A stretch of 34,493 bases of DNA from contig CALVAW010000018.1 of NCBI GenBank assembly GCA_944325655.1, positions 1-34,493 of the forward strand. The letters are read 5' to 3'. The stretch comes from Candidatus Gastranaerophilales bacterium (GTDB lineage: Bacteria; Cyanobacteriota; Vampirovibrionia; Gastranaerophilales; Gastranaerophilaceae). Positions 1 through 6,669 of this stretch are shown here, piece after piece (within the stretch, counting starts at the first letter, position 1; each line of letters opens with the position of its first letter). A program made the translations under genes and the position numbers. A model generated the notes under the pieces. It worked only from the letters and a program-made list of their open reading frames with translations. It did not search any database and was not told the origin of the DNA.

Positions 1-116
1 TTAGATTTTGTTAATCTTTTTGTTACAACGGGAGTGAAAGCTGCTGCTATACAACTTATTGTAATCAAGCTAATCATTAATTCGATTAAAGAAAAAGCGG
101 ACTTATATTTACTCAT
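1..116 (-). CDS. Type IV pilin/pseudopilin-like protein, N-terminal part (runs off the left edge)
   Basis: Reading leftwards from an ATG at 116, the frame is open to the window edge and gives 38 residues. They start with a short basic leader (MSKYKSA), followed by FSLIELMI and a hydrophobic stretch ending near the sequence TPVVTKR. This is the N-terminal methylation (class III) signal of type IV pilins and type II pseudopilins: a short positive leader, cleavage before Phe, Glu at mature position +5 and a hydrophobic assembly helix. The residue before the cleavage site is Ala rather than the usual Gly, which prepilin peptidases tolerate in some pilins. The rest of the gene lies outside the window. 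It could be a substrate of the pilus or secretion machinery encoded at 12457-19134, although it is not in that operon. Confidence 0.72.
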   Translation of the reverse strand, partial: MSKYKSAFSLIELMISLITISCIAAAFTPVVTKRLTKS

Positions 117-186
117 TTAATATTTCCAAAATTTGCAACAAAAAATCACCTTTTTAAATTAAAGGCACTACAAAATTACATGCTGG

Positions 187-207
187 CTACAAAAATACTT
201 TTTGTAG
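187..207. promoter_or_regulatory. Perfect inverted repeat, possible operator upstream of the XRE gene
   Basis: CTACAAAAA at 187-195 and TTTTTGTAG at 199-207 are exact reverse complements separated by three bases. A further half-site-like ACTACAAAATTAC lies just upstream near 168-180, and a diverged inverse copy (TGTAATTGTTGTA) lies near 219-231. The cluster sits between the leftward pilin-like gene and the rightward XRE regulator, where an autoregulatory operator would be expected. It could also be a short hairpin in RNA. The regulatory role is inferred. Confidence 0.4.
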
Positions 208-224
208 TATAGTTATATGTGTAA

Positions 225-253
225 TTGTTGTATTATATCTTCAATATTATTAT
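225..253 (+). promoter_or_regulatory. Candidate sigma-70 promoter for the XRE gene
   Basis: TTGTTG (225-230) and TATTAT (248-253) are separated by 17 bases and match the -35 and -10 consensus at 4/6 and 5/6 positions. The start codon of the regulator is about 50 bases downstream. In such AT-rich DNA chance matches are common, so this is only a candidate. Confidence 0.35.
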
Positions 254-305
254 ATACATAAATTACAATACTTGTCAATATATATAAATACTTATTAGGT
301 AATTT

Positions 306-599
306 ATGTCTACGCAAGGAAAAAGACTTAAAAATATCAGATGTTCTTTGAATTTAACTCAAGAGCAGCTTGGTGCTGCATTAGGTATATCAAAGCAATT
401 TTATTCAAATATTGAAACAGATAGAACATTGTTAAACAATGAAAAATTAGTATTGTTATTAAGAGACTATAATGTAAATTTAAATTATTTATTGGCGGGT
501 ATAATGCCTATGTTTTTGGATAAAAATTCATATAATGACGATTTTGAACAAAAAGTCAGAAGAGTTCTCATAAATGAAGGTTTAATAAAAAATATTTAA
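306..599 (+). CDS. Small XRE-family helix-turn-helix regulator
   Basis: A 97-residue protein whose first two thirds form a classic XRE/HTH_3 DNA-binding domain. It has an N-terminal KRLKNIR helix, then LTQEQLGAALGIS followed by KQFYSNIETDR as helix, turn and recognition helix (about residues 6-60). The remaining 35 residues are short and acidic/basic mixed, with no ligand or peptidase domain. This is the usual size of a phage-type or toxin-antitoxin-type repressor, but no toxin gene is adjacent. It is monocistronic, bounded by inverted repeats upstream and by a strong terminator directly at its stop codon. The likely role is local autoregulation and perhaps control of the divergent pilin-like gene (inference). 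Confidence 0.85.
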   Translation: MSTQGKRLKNIRCSLNLTQEQLGAALGISKQFYSNIETDRTLLNNEKLVLLLRDYNVNLNYLLAGIMPMFLDKNSYNDDFEQKVRRVLINEGLIKNI

Positions 600-622
600 G
601 CCCTCTTTGCTGAGGGCTTAAA
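595..622. terminator. Bidirectional terminator between the XRE gene and rpoD
   Basis: TTTAAGCCCTC (595-605) pairs exactly with GAGGGCTTAAA (612-622) around a six-base loop. The stop codon of the XRE gene lies inside the left arm, and the rpoD stop follows at 624. The two genes converge here, and A/T runs flank both sides, so it can serve both strands. Confidence 0.8.
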
Positions 623-623
623 T

Positions 624-1694
624 TTATACTTCTACATATTCTTTTAGTCTTTTTGAACGATTTGGATGGCGAAGTTTTCTGAGGGCCTTAGCTTCAATTT
701 GACGGATACGTTCACGAGTTACACCAAATAATTGTCCTACTTCTTCGAGTGTTCTTTGACGTCCGTCATCCATGCCAAAACGTAATCTCAAAACATCTCT
801 TTCTCTGGGCGAAAGTGATCCTAAAACTTCTGCTAAATCTTCTCTTAGCAATTCGTGAGCAACTGTTTTTACAGGGGCATCAGCGTCTTTATCTTCGATA
901 AAATCTCCTAATCTTGAATCTTCTTCTTTTCCTATCGGAGTTTCAAGAGATAGGGGTTCTTGAGCTACTTTGATTATTTCTCTTAATTTATTAATTGAAA
1001 TTCCCATTTCTGCGGATAATTCTTCTTCCGAAGGTTTTCTTGCAAGTTCTTGCGCCAGTTTGCGTGTAACTTTTTTTAATTTGTTAATTGTTTCAACCAT
1101 GTGAACAGGAATTCTTATTGTTCTTGCTTGATCAGCAATTGCTCTTGTGATTGCTTGACGAATCCACCAAGTTGCATAAGTCGAAAATTTATAGCCTCTT
1201 TCATGGTCAAATTTTTCAGCGGCACGAATTAAACCAAGATTTCCTTCTTGGATTAAATCGAGAAATAACATGCCTCTGCCTACATATTTTTTTGCTATGG
1301 ATACAACAAGTCTGAGGTTTGCTTGTACAAGTTTTCTTTTTGCAACTGCTCCGCTGTTTCCGCCGGCCACAATTTTTCTTGCCAAATCTATTTCTTCATC
1401 TGCGGTTAAAAGTTTTATTCTGCCGATTTCTCTTAAATACATTCTAACGGGGTCGTCAACAGATATTCCTCTTGGAATGCTTAAATCTGTTTCTGAATCT
1501 ACGTCGTTATCTTGTTGGTCGAAAAAGGTTGATACACCGGATGATTCAACGGTGCTTACGCCTTGAGTTCTCATAATGTTAGAGATATTGTCTGTTTCAA
1601 GACCGGTGCCTTCGAAATATTCATCTTCTTCAATCATTTCTGTTTTATCTATAACATTAATTACTGAACTGTCGGAATTTCTTTTTCTACTCAT
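624..1694 (-). CDS. rpoD: Primary sigma factor RpoD (sigma-70)
   Basis: A 356-residue group 1 sigma factor that directs RNA polymerase to housekeeping promoters. After an acidic N-terminus of about 75 residues it shows region 1.2 ([17 protein letters not shown]), region 2 with the core-binding and -10 recognition helices ([18 protein letters not shown], then [19 protein letters not shown]), region 3, and region 4 ending in the -35 recognition helix ([30 protein letters not shown]). It lacks the long non-conserved insert and extended region 1.1 of proteobacterial RpoD, and so resembles the short cyanobacterial/firmicute type. The ATG at 1694 has GGAG seven bases upstream. It lies 17 bases after dnaG on the same strand, the conserved dnaG-rpoD order. 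Confidence 0.97.
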   Translation of the reverse strand: MSRKRNSDSSVINVIDKTEMIEEDEYFEGTGLETDNISNIMRTQGVSTVESSGVSTFFDQQDNDVDSETDLSIPRGISVDDPVRMYLREIGRIKLLTADEEIDLARKIVAGGNSGAVAKRKLVQANLRLVVSIAKKYVGRGMLFLDLIQEGNLGLIRAAEKFDHERGYKFSTYATWWIRQAITRAIADQARTIRIPVHMVETINKLKKVTRKLAQELARKPSEEELSAEMGISINKLREIIKVAQEPLSLETPIGKEEDSRLGDFIEDKDADAPVKTVAHELLREDLAEVLGSLSPRERDVLRLRFGMDDGRQRTLEEVGQLFGVTRERIRQIEAKALRKLRHPNRSKRLKEYVEV

Positions 1695-1711
1695 TAATTA
1701 TCTCCAATCTT

Positions 1712-3586
1712 TTATTGTTTTTTAAGTTCTTGAAAAATTTTTGTTGAAATCTCAAGTTTTTCTTCGGTTGTTAAATTTTTGTCTTTTAACATTTTTTTCA
1801 ACTCATTTTTTCTATATTGTTTTTTTAAATTATCGAGTCTTATAAATGTCTCATCGACTGCTTGCTTATAGTCTTCTTGCGACAAGTTGTCAAATTCATG
1901 CGAAGAAAAAATATTGTCTGAGATTTTTTTTTGGATTTGCTGTTCATTATAAAACCCCAAAAAAAGTTTTTTTGCTAGTTCGTCAACATTATTTACTTCG
2001 TAAAATTTTTTGTCAATGCTTTCTAATATCTTCGAGTTCTCTTCATTTTGTGAATTATATCCTGATAATTTTTCTTTTAAATAATTTTTTTTATCTTCTG
2101 TGTCAGCTGCAAAAGCAAGTTTTATCAAGTTTTCTTCCATTAGTCCGTATAGGTTTGCTGAGTCTTTATTTGGTATTTTTATTTTGTCTGCCGGATTTTC
2201 GTTTTCAATTTTTAAAATCCCAAACTCGTCTGCTTGTTTGTTTAATATTTGCGTTTTTAAAATTGATTCTGCTATATCAAGTTTGAAAGCAGCTGCTTTT
2301 ATATAATCGTCCAAAATTACAGGATTTTTAATTTGATATAAAATATCGGCAATTTGTATGACAAAATGACTTTTTTCCTGCGGTGTTATATTTCCCTTTA
2401 TTTCTTTGTATATTTGATTAATTTGATAATCCAGAAGAAGCGGTGCTGTATTTACTTTTTTTAAATATTCTTCACCTCCGAATTCTCTTATAAATTCATC
2501 GGGATCTTTGCCTTGGATTTCAGAGACCACACGAATTTCGCATACATTTTCTTCATTTTCTCGAAAATTAGAATCGTATTGTTTGATATCGCCGAGTGCG
2601 GAGAAAATATTTTTGATTACGTCGGCTCCATGCTCTATTGCCTTTTTTCCTGCAGAATCGGTATCAAAAGCAAGAAAAATTCTTCTTGAAGGACTGTATC
2701 TGCTTATTAATTTAATATGTTGCGGCGTTAGAGCAGTTCCGCATGTTGCAACGGCATTTTCCACTCCTCCTAAATGTGCTGAAATTACATCAAAATAGCC
2801 TTCCATAAAAATAACAGCATCATTTTTTGAAATTGAATCCTTTGCTCTGTTTAAACCGAATAAAACCGAACTTTTATTGTATATTATGCTTTCCGGTGAA
2901 TTTATATATTTCGGCATTTGTCCTTCGATAATTGCTCTTGCACCAAAAGCTATTGTGTTGGAATTGATGTCTTTTATGGGGATAATTATTCTGTTTTTAA
3001 ATCTGTCAAAAAAAGTTCCTTCTTTTTCATATACAAGGCCGGCTTTATTTAATTCTTCTACTGTAAAGCCAAGATTAGTTAAGTGAGTTTTTAATTCAAA
3101 ATTGCCCTTTGGTGCTAATCCTAAGAAAAATTTTGAAATTGCAACTTCATTAATACCTCTTTTTTCAAGATATTCAAGTGCTTTTTGGTTGGATTCAAGA
3201 TTGTTTTTGAAGAATTTACAAGCTTGTTCCATAGCATCGTATAATCGTTCTTTTTCCGCTTTATGTTTTGATAAATCTTTAATGTTTCTTTTTGGAAGTT
3301 CTATTCCTAAGTTTGCTGCTTGTTCTTCAATAACTTCTGCGAAGGATTGGTTGTTTATTTTCATTAAAAAGGTCAGAACATCTCCGCCTTCTCCGCATCC
3401 GAAACATTTAAAAATTTGTTTATCGGGAGTTACAACAAATGAAGGTGTCTTTTCGTTATGAAAAGGACACAAACCTTGAAAATTTCTTCCGGTTTTTTTA
3501 AGCACAACATATTTTGACACAACGTCAACTATATCTAAACTGTTTTTTATTTGCTCGACTGCTTGCTGATAAGAAACTTCCGACAT
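1712..3586 (-). CDS. dnaG: DNA primase DnaG
   Basis: A 624-residue primase that makes RNA primers at the replication fork. The N-terminal zinc-binding domain shows C40-x2-H43 and C61-x2-C64 (CPFH and CFGC), followed by the RNA polymerase basic subdomain and a TOPRIM domain at about residues 255-330 with EGYFDV and FDTDSAGKKA carrying the metal-binding acidic residues. The C-terminal part (from about residue 430) is Lys/Asn-rich and would hold the helicase-binding domain; it is poorly conserved, as is normal. GGAAG abuts the start codon, too close for an ideal ribosome-binding site, but the N-terminus aligns with primases from this start. It is the first gene of a dnaG-rpoD unit; rpsU, which often precedes it, is absent. 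Confidence 0.96.
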   Translation of the reverse strand: MSEVSYQQAVEQIKNSLDIVDVVSKYVVLKKTGRNFQGLCPFHNEKTPSFVVTPDKQIFKCFGCGEGGDVLTFLMKINNQSFAEVIEEQAANLGIELPKRNIKDLSKHKAEKERLYDAMEQACKFFKNNLESNQKALEYLEKRGINEVAISKFFLGLAPKGNFELKTHLTNLGFTVEELNKAGLVYEKEGTFFDRFKNRIIIPIKDINSNTIAFGARAIIEGQMPKYINSPESIIYNKSSVLFGLNRAKDSISKNDAVIFMEGYFDVISAHLGGVENAVATCGTALTPQHIKLISRYSPSRRIFLAFDTDSAGKKAIEHGADVIKNIFSALGDIKQYDSNFRENEENVCEIRVVSEIQGKDPDEFIREFGGEEYLKKVNTAPLLLDYQINQIYKEIKGNITPQEKSHFVIQIADILYQIKNPVILDDYIKAAAFKLDIAESILKTQILNKQADEFGILKIENENPADKIKIPNKDSANLYGLMEENLIKLAFAADTEDKKNYLKEKLSGYNSQNEENSKILESIDKKFYEVNNVDELAKKLFLGFYNEQQIQKKISDNIFSSHEFDNLSQEDYKQAVDETFIRLDNLKKQYRKNELKKMLKDKNLTTEEKLEISTKIFQELKKQ

Positions 3587-3619
3587 CTTCCAAAATAAAC
3601 TCTAATTTATATTCTGTTT

Positions 3620-3660
3620 TGTTTTAACATTAAAACAGCATGTTTTAAAGGGTGTTTTAA
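3620..3660. promoter_or_regulatory. Cluster of four TGTTTTAA motifs upstream of dnaG
   Basis: TGTTTTAA occurs at 3620-3627, 3641-3648 and 3653-3660. The inverse TTAAAACA is at 3630-3637 and forms a perfect palindrome with the first copy (two-base gap). The first two direct copies are 21 bases apart, close to two helical turns. The cluster lies in the 149-base gap between the divergent dnaG and HEAT-repeat genes, so it could be a shared operator. No regulator is identified. Confidence 0.45.
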
Positions 3661-3677
3661 TGTTCTGTTAAAAAAAG

Positions 3678-3706
3678 TTTACAAGCTTTTTTATTTATGA
3701 TTAAAT
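3678..3706 (+). promoter_or_regulatory. Candidate promoter of the HEAT-queC-DUF366-SPOR operon
   Basis: TTTACA (3678-3683) and TTAAAT (3701-3706) are spaced by 17 bases, about 30 bases before the first gene. Matches to consensus are moderate (5/6 and 4/6) in a very AT-rich gap, so this is a tentative call. Confidence 0.3.
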
Positions 3707-3735
3707 TTTTTTATTAAATTATAGCGGCTTGGGTG

Positions 3736-4656
3736 ATGAAAGAGTTTTTTTGCAAAGACATAGTCACATACTTAAATGATAATATAGCTGACAACCGAAA
3801 TATTGCATCTTTATTTGATGAAATGGAAAAAAGGTTTACAAAAGCAAATTTAGCGTTTGTTTTTAGTTATATTCTTGAAAACAAGAGAGAATATAATGTT
3901 TTAAACGAAACAATAAGGAGAATCAATAAGCATAAATTCATACAAAACAAAGATGCGCTGATTGATTTTATATTGCTTAAGAATACGGATTTTGATTTTT
4001 TGAATTTAAAAGTTCTTGCAATTAAAACTTTATCGGGTTATAGGAGCCCTGAATGTGTTCCTGCTCTTTTATTTTGTTTAAATGATAAAAATTCAAATTA
4101 TAAAATCAGATTGGCTGCAGCGGAAGCGCTAGGTAAAATTGGTGATAAAGTTGCGTTTGATTCTTTGATTAATGTAGTTTGTGATGATAAAGAAAAGTCG
4201 GCTTATGTTAAAGAATCGGCCGTTACTGCTCTTGGAATGTTGGGGGATGATAGAGCGCTTGATGTGTTTGATTCAATTATTAGTGCAAAACAAATGTTTT
4301 TGGACAAATTTCAATTTTTAAAAGAGAAAATAATTGAGGCAATGTCTAAATTTGACAGTTCAAAAAATGCGAAGGCGCTTGAAATATTAAAAAAAACTCT
4401 TTCCGATTCGTCTGAAAAAATTAGAATTAGTGCAATTGAGGCAATTATGAATATGGATGTTGATGAAAGTTATAATATTATATATGATTGCTTAAAATAT
4501 GATTCCAGTTTAGAGGTTAAAAAGAATGCTTTGATTGCATTGTATAACTTATCAGACAGAAAAATACTCGATGAAGTCATAGCAGGAGATTTTGATGACG
4601 AGATAATAGAACATGCAAAAAAATTAATCCTGGTATATGAGGATAAAGATGCGTAA
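3736..4656 (+). CDS. HEAT-repeat (PBS lyase-type) scaffold protein
   Basis: About 306 residues built almost wholly of amphipathic helix pairs. Repeats are clearest at about residues 105-140 (PALLFCLNDKN, then RLAAAEALGKIGD) and 150-180 (ESAVTALGMLGDDRAL); the former is the alanine-rich signature of PBS-lyase HEAT-like repeats. It has no catalytic motif, signal peptide or membrane segment, so a cytosolic protein-protein interaction or scaffold role is likely. The start is either the ATG at 3736 or the GTG one codon upstream at 3733; the nearby GGG does not decide between them. It is the first gene of a four-gene operon, and its last codons overlap the start of queC by eight bases, suggesting translational coupling. 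Its partner is not known. Confidence 0.8.
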   Translation: MKEFFCKDIVTYLNDNIADNRNIASLFDEMEKRFTKANLAFVFSYILENKREYNVLNETIRRINKHKFIQNKDALIDFILLKNTDFDFLNLKVLAIKTLSGYRSPECVPALLFCLNDKNSNYKIRLAAAEALGKIGDKVAFDSLINVVCDDKEKSAYVKESAVTALGMLGDDRALDVFDSIISAKQMFLDKFQFLKEKIIEAMSKFDSSKNAKALEILKKTLSDSSEKIRISAIEAIMNMDVDESYNIIYDCLKYDSSLEVKKNALIALYNLSDRKILDEVIAGDFDDEIIEHAKKLILVYEDKDA

Positions 4657-5302
4657 AAAAGGAATTATACTTTTATCCGGCGGATTGGACAGCTTGGTTT
4701 CTTTGGATATTTCAAAAAAACATTTTGATATTAGTCTTGCGCTTTTTTTTAATTACGGGCAAAAAGCAGTGCTTGAAGAAAAGAAAGCAGCAAGTCAAAT
4801 AGCAGAATATTATAACGTTAAATTGGAAATAATTGATTTGATGTTTTTAAAAAATATTTCAAATTGCTCCCTAGTTGGCATGGGTGACGATTTGAATGAT
4901 TTTTCTTCAGTATGGATTCCTAATCGAAATGGTTTGTTTTTGAATATTGCAGCTTGCTATTGCGATAAATTTGAATATGATTATGTAATTTTTGGTGCAA
5001 ACAAAGAAGAAGCAGTTGATTTTTCGGATAATTCTTCGGAGTTTGTAAGTATTAGTAATGAATTTTTCAAATTATCAACATTATATAAACCTAAAGTTTT
5101 TGCACCTTGTTTACAATTTGATAAATTGGAAATTATAAATTATGCTATAGACAATAATGTACCTTTAAAATTTTTAAAAAGTTGCTATGATTCTAATACA
5201 AATACAGGTAAAAAACATTGCGGTAAGTGCATGTCGTGTAAGTTGTTATATGAAGCTATAAAAAAAAGTAAAAAACCGGAGCTTATTGGAGAATTATTTT
5301 AA
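4649..5302 (+). CDS. queC: 7-cyano-7-deazaguanine synthase QueC
   Basis: A 217-residue enzyme that converts 7-carboxy-7-deazaguanine to preQ0 with ATP and ammonia, a step in making queuosine for tRNA. The PP-loop LLSGGLDSLVSL is at the N-terminus. The family zinc site is at the C-terminus as C-x10-11-CGKC-x2-C (SCYDSNTNTGKKHCGKCMSC). An upstream in-frame ATG at 4637 exists, but the ATG at 4649 has GAGG six bases before it and gives the family N-terminus MRKKGIILLSGG. The usual GANxxDYSGYPDC block is altered here (GANKEEAVDFSDN). Other preQ0 genes (queD, queE, folE) are not in the window. It overlaps the HEAT gene and abuts the DUF366-like gene. Confidence 0.93.
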   Translation: MRKKGIILLSGGLDSLVSLDISKKHFDISLALFFNYGQKAVLEEKKAASQIAEYYNVKLEIIDLMFLKNISNCSLVGMGDDLNDFSSVWIPNRNGLFLNIAACYCDKFEYDYVIFGANKEEAVDFSDNSSEFVSISNEFFKLSTLYKPKVFAPCLQFDKLEIINYAIDNNVPLKFLKSCYDSNTNTGKKHCGKCMSCKLLYEAIKKSKKPELIGELF

Positions 5303-5857
5303 ATGCAAATACATTTTACAGACAAAGAAATAAAATATACAGGCAAAGAGCTTTCGCCTCATTGGATATATAAAAATTTTAATATTTTAGGAGATGCGAT
5401 TGTTTCTTTTATCGGTGAGGTTGATGTTATGCTCGATGAGATGGTTGATATAGAAGATGTTATTAACAATGAACCAATATATTCAAAAAAAATGTTAAAT
5501 TTTATAATTGAGTGTTTTGATTTTTCGCTTGAGCAAATGGTGTGGGCTCAAAGATTATTTGTAAGTATAATTAAAGAAACGCTCGAGACGCATGGTGTTA
5601 AAGTATTAAGAGACGGAGACGATTTATTTTACGATAACAGAAAACTATCTGTATCGATTGCTACAAAATCAACTACGTCTTCTCTTGTTCATACAGCTCT
5701 GAATATCATAAAAGAAGGTGCCATTATTAATGTATCGGATTTAAGCGAGATGGGAATTGTTGATGTAAAGAATTTTGCACTGGAAGTTATGGAACATTTT
5801 AAATTTGAAGCAGAGAGTATTAAAAAAGCAACATACAAAGTAAGGGGTTTAAATTAG
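5303..5857 (+). CDS. DUF366-like protein of unknown function
   Basis: A 184-residue soluble protein starting on the base after the queC stop. It resembles the DUF366 family of archaea and bacteria from its conserved blocks: SPHWIYKNF and GDAIVSFIGEVDV near the N-terminus, the acidic MVDIEDV, a mid-protein RDGDDLFYDNRKLSVSIAT block, and a C-terminal KKATYKVRGLN. The dense conserved Asp/Glu and the RDGDDL motif suggest an enzyme or metal-binding protein, but no reaction is established from sequence. Direct adjacency to queC, with the stop and start touching, suggests a related deazapurine or nucleotide role (inference only). The family assignment is from memory of the motif pattern. Confidence 0.7.
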   Translation: MQIHFTDKEIKYTGKELSPHWIYKNFNILGDAIVSFIGEVDVMLDEMVDIEDVINNEPIYSKKMLNFIIECFDFSLEQMVWAQRLFVSIIKETLETHGVKVLRDGDDLFYDNRKLSVSIATKSTTSSLVHTALNIIKEGAIINVSDLSEMGIVDVKNFALEVMEHFKFEAESIKKATYKVRGLN

Positions 5858-6610
5858 ATGAATTTTAACACGTCCGATTATTTTGCATATAAAAAAAATA
5901 AAATTCAATCTGAAGCACAGGAATCCCAGAAGCCTGTTTCCAGATTAAATCTTATTTTTCAACTTTTTTTGACAACATTTATAATATTTTTTATTGCAAT
6001 AGTTATTTTTATAATGAAATATTCGTCTAAAATGGATATTGAATATTCAAAGGGAGATTTATCTTTGAGAAATCCGGATACTATGGAGAATTTTTCCGGA
6101 CATTCACCCATAGTAGAAGATGAGCAGCAAAGAAAGATTGATTCTCGTTTGCTGTTGATTCAACAAGAAGAGAATGCTCCGAGTGAAGCTAAAATTATAG
6201 AAAAAGAGAAGGTAAATTCTGAAGTTATTGATCCGGTTCATATTGATAAGGATTTGAATGTTCAAAAAACAATCAAACCTGCCGAGGTCTTGGTTAAAGA
6301 GCAAAATAAAGTAGCAGAAGTAATAGAAGAAATTTCAGGTATTACAAAAAAAACACACGAAGAGACATTGCCCGAAAAGAATGTTACTATTATGTCTAAG
6401 GTTTTAATCGGCAGATATTCAAGTTTTGACGAAGCTAAAAAAATGCAAACTGCTATTAAAGTTCAAGATCCTTCTCTTACTCCTTTTGTTCGTAAAGTGG
6501 GTGATGTTTTTAGTGTTCAAATGGGTTCTTTTCAAGATTTTTCTATTGCAAAAAGTCAAGCACAAAAATTAAAATCACAAGGATTTGATGTTTGGATTTA
6601 TCAACAATAA
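5858..6610 (+). CDS. Single-pass membrane protein with C-terminal SPOR domain
   Basis: A 250-residue protein with a cytoplasmic N-terminus of about 30 residues, one strong transmembrane helix (about 31-54, FQLFLTTFIIFFIAIVIFIM), a charged low-complexity linker rich in Glu/Lys (about 60-175), and a C-terminal domain at about 176-250. That domain has the SPOR pattern VLIGRYSSFDEAKKM ... FSVQMGSFQDFSIAKSQAQKL followed by GFDVWIY. SPOR domains bind denuded peptidoglycan at division sites, so a periplasmic, FtsN- or DedD-like role in cell division or wall remodelling is likely. It starts on the base after the DUF366-like stop and ends the operon at a long palindromic terminator. Confidence 0.88.
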   Translation: MNFNTSDYFAYKKNKIQSEAQESQKPVSRLNLIFQLFLTTFIIFFIAIVIFIMKYSSKMDIEYSKGDLSLRNPDTMENFSGHSPIVEDEQQRKIDSRLLLIQQEENAPSEAKIIEKEKVNSEVIDPVHIDKDLNVQKTIKPAEVLVKEQNKVAEVIEEISGITKKTHEETLPEKNVTIMSKVLIGRYSSFDEAKKMQTAIKVQDPSLTPFVRKVGDVFSVQMGSFQDFSIAKSQAQKLKSQGFDVWIYQQ

Positions 6611-6617
6611 TTTATAA

Positions 6618-6655
6618 ATTAAAATAGACCGCTTAATTAAGCGGTCTATTTTAAT
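6618..6655. terminator. Bidirectional terminator, 38-base perfect palindrome
   Basis: Bases 6618-6636 and 6637-6655 are exact reverse complements (core GACCGCTTAATTAAGCGGTC), with A-rich and T-rich outer ends. It lies between the stop of the SPOR gene and the stop of the convergent tpsA-like gene and can terminate both. Confidence 0.85.
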
Positions 6656-6669
6656 ATGTTTAATAATTT

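Noticed and set aside
306-599. XRE gene as the antitoxin of a toxin-antitoxin pair
   Set aside because: No toxin-sized partner is adjacent: upstream is the divergent pilin-like gene and downstream a terminator and rpoD.
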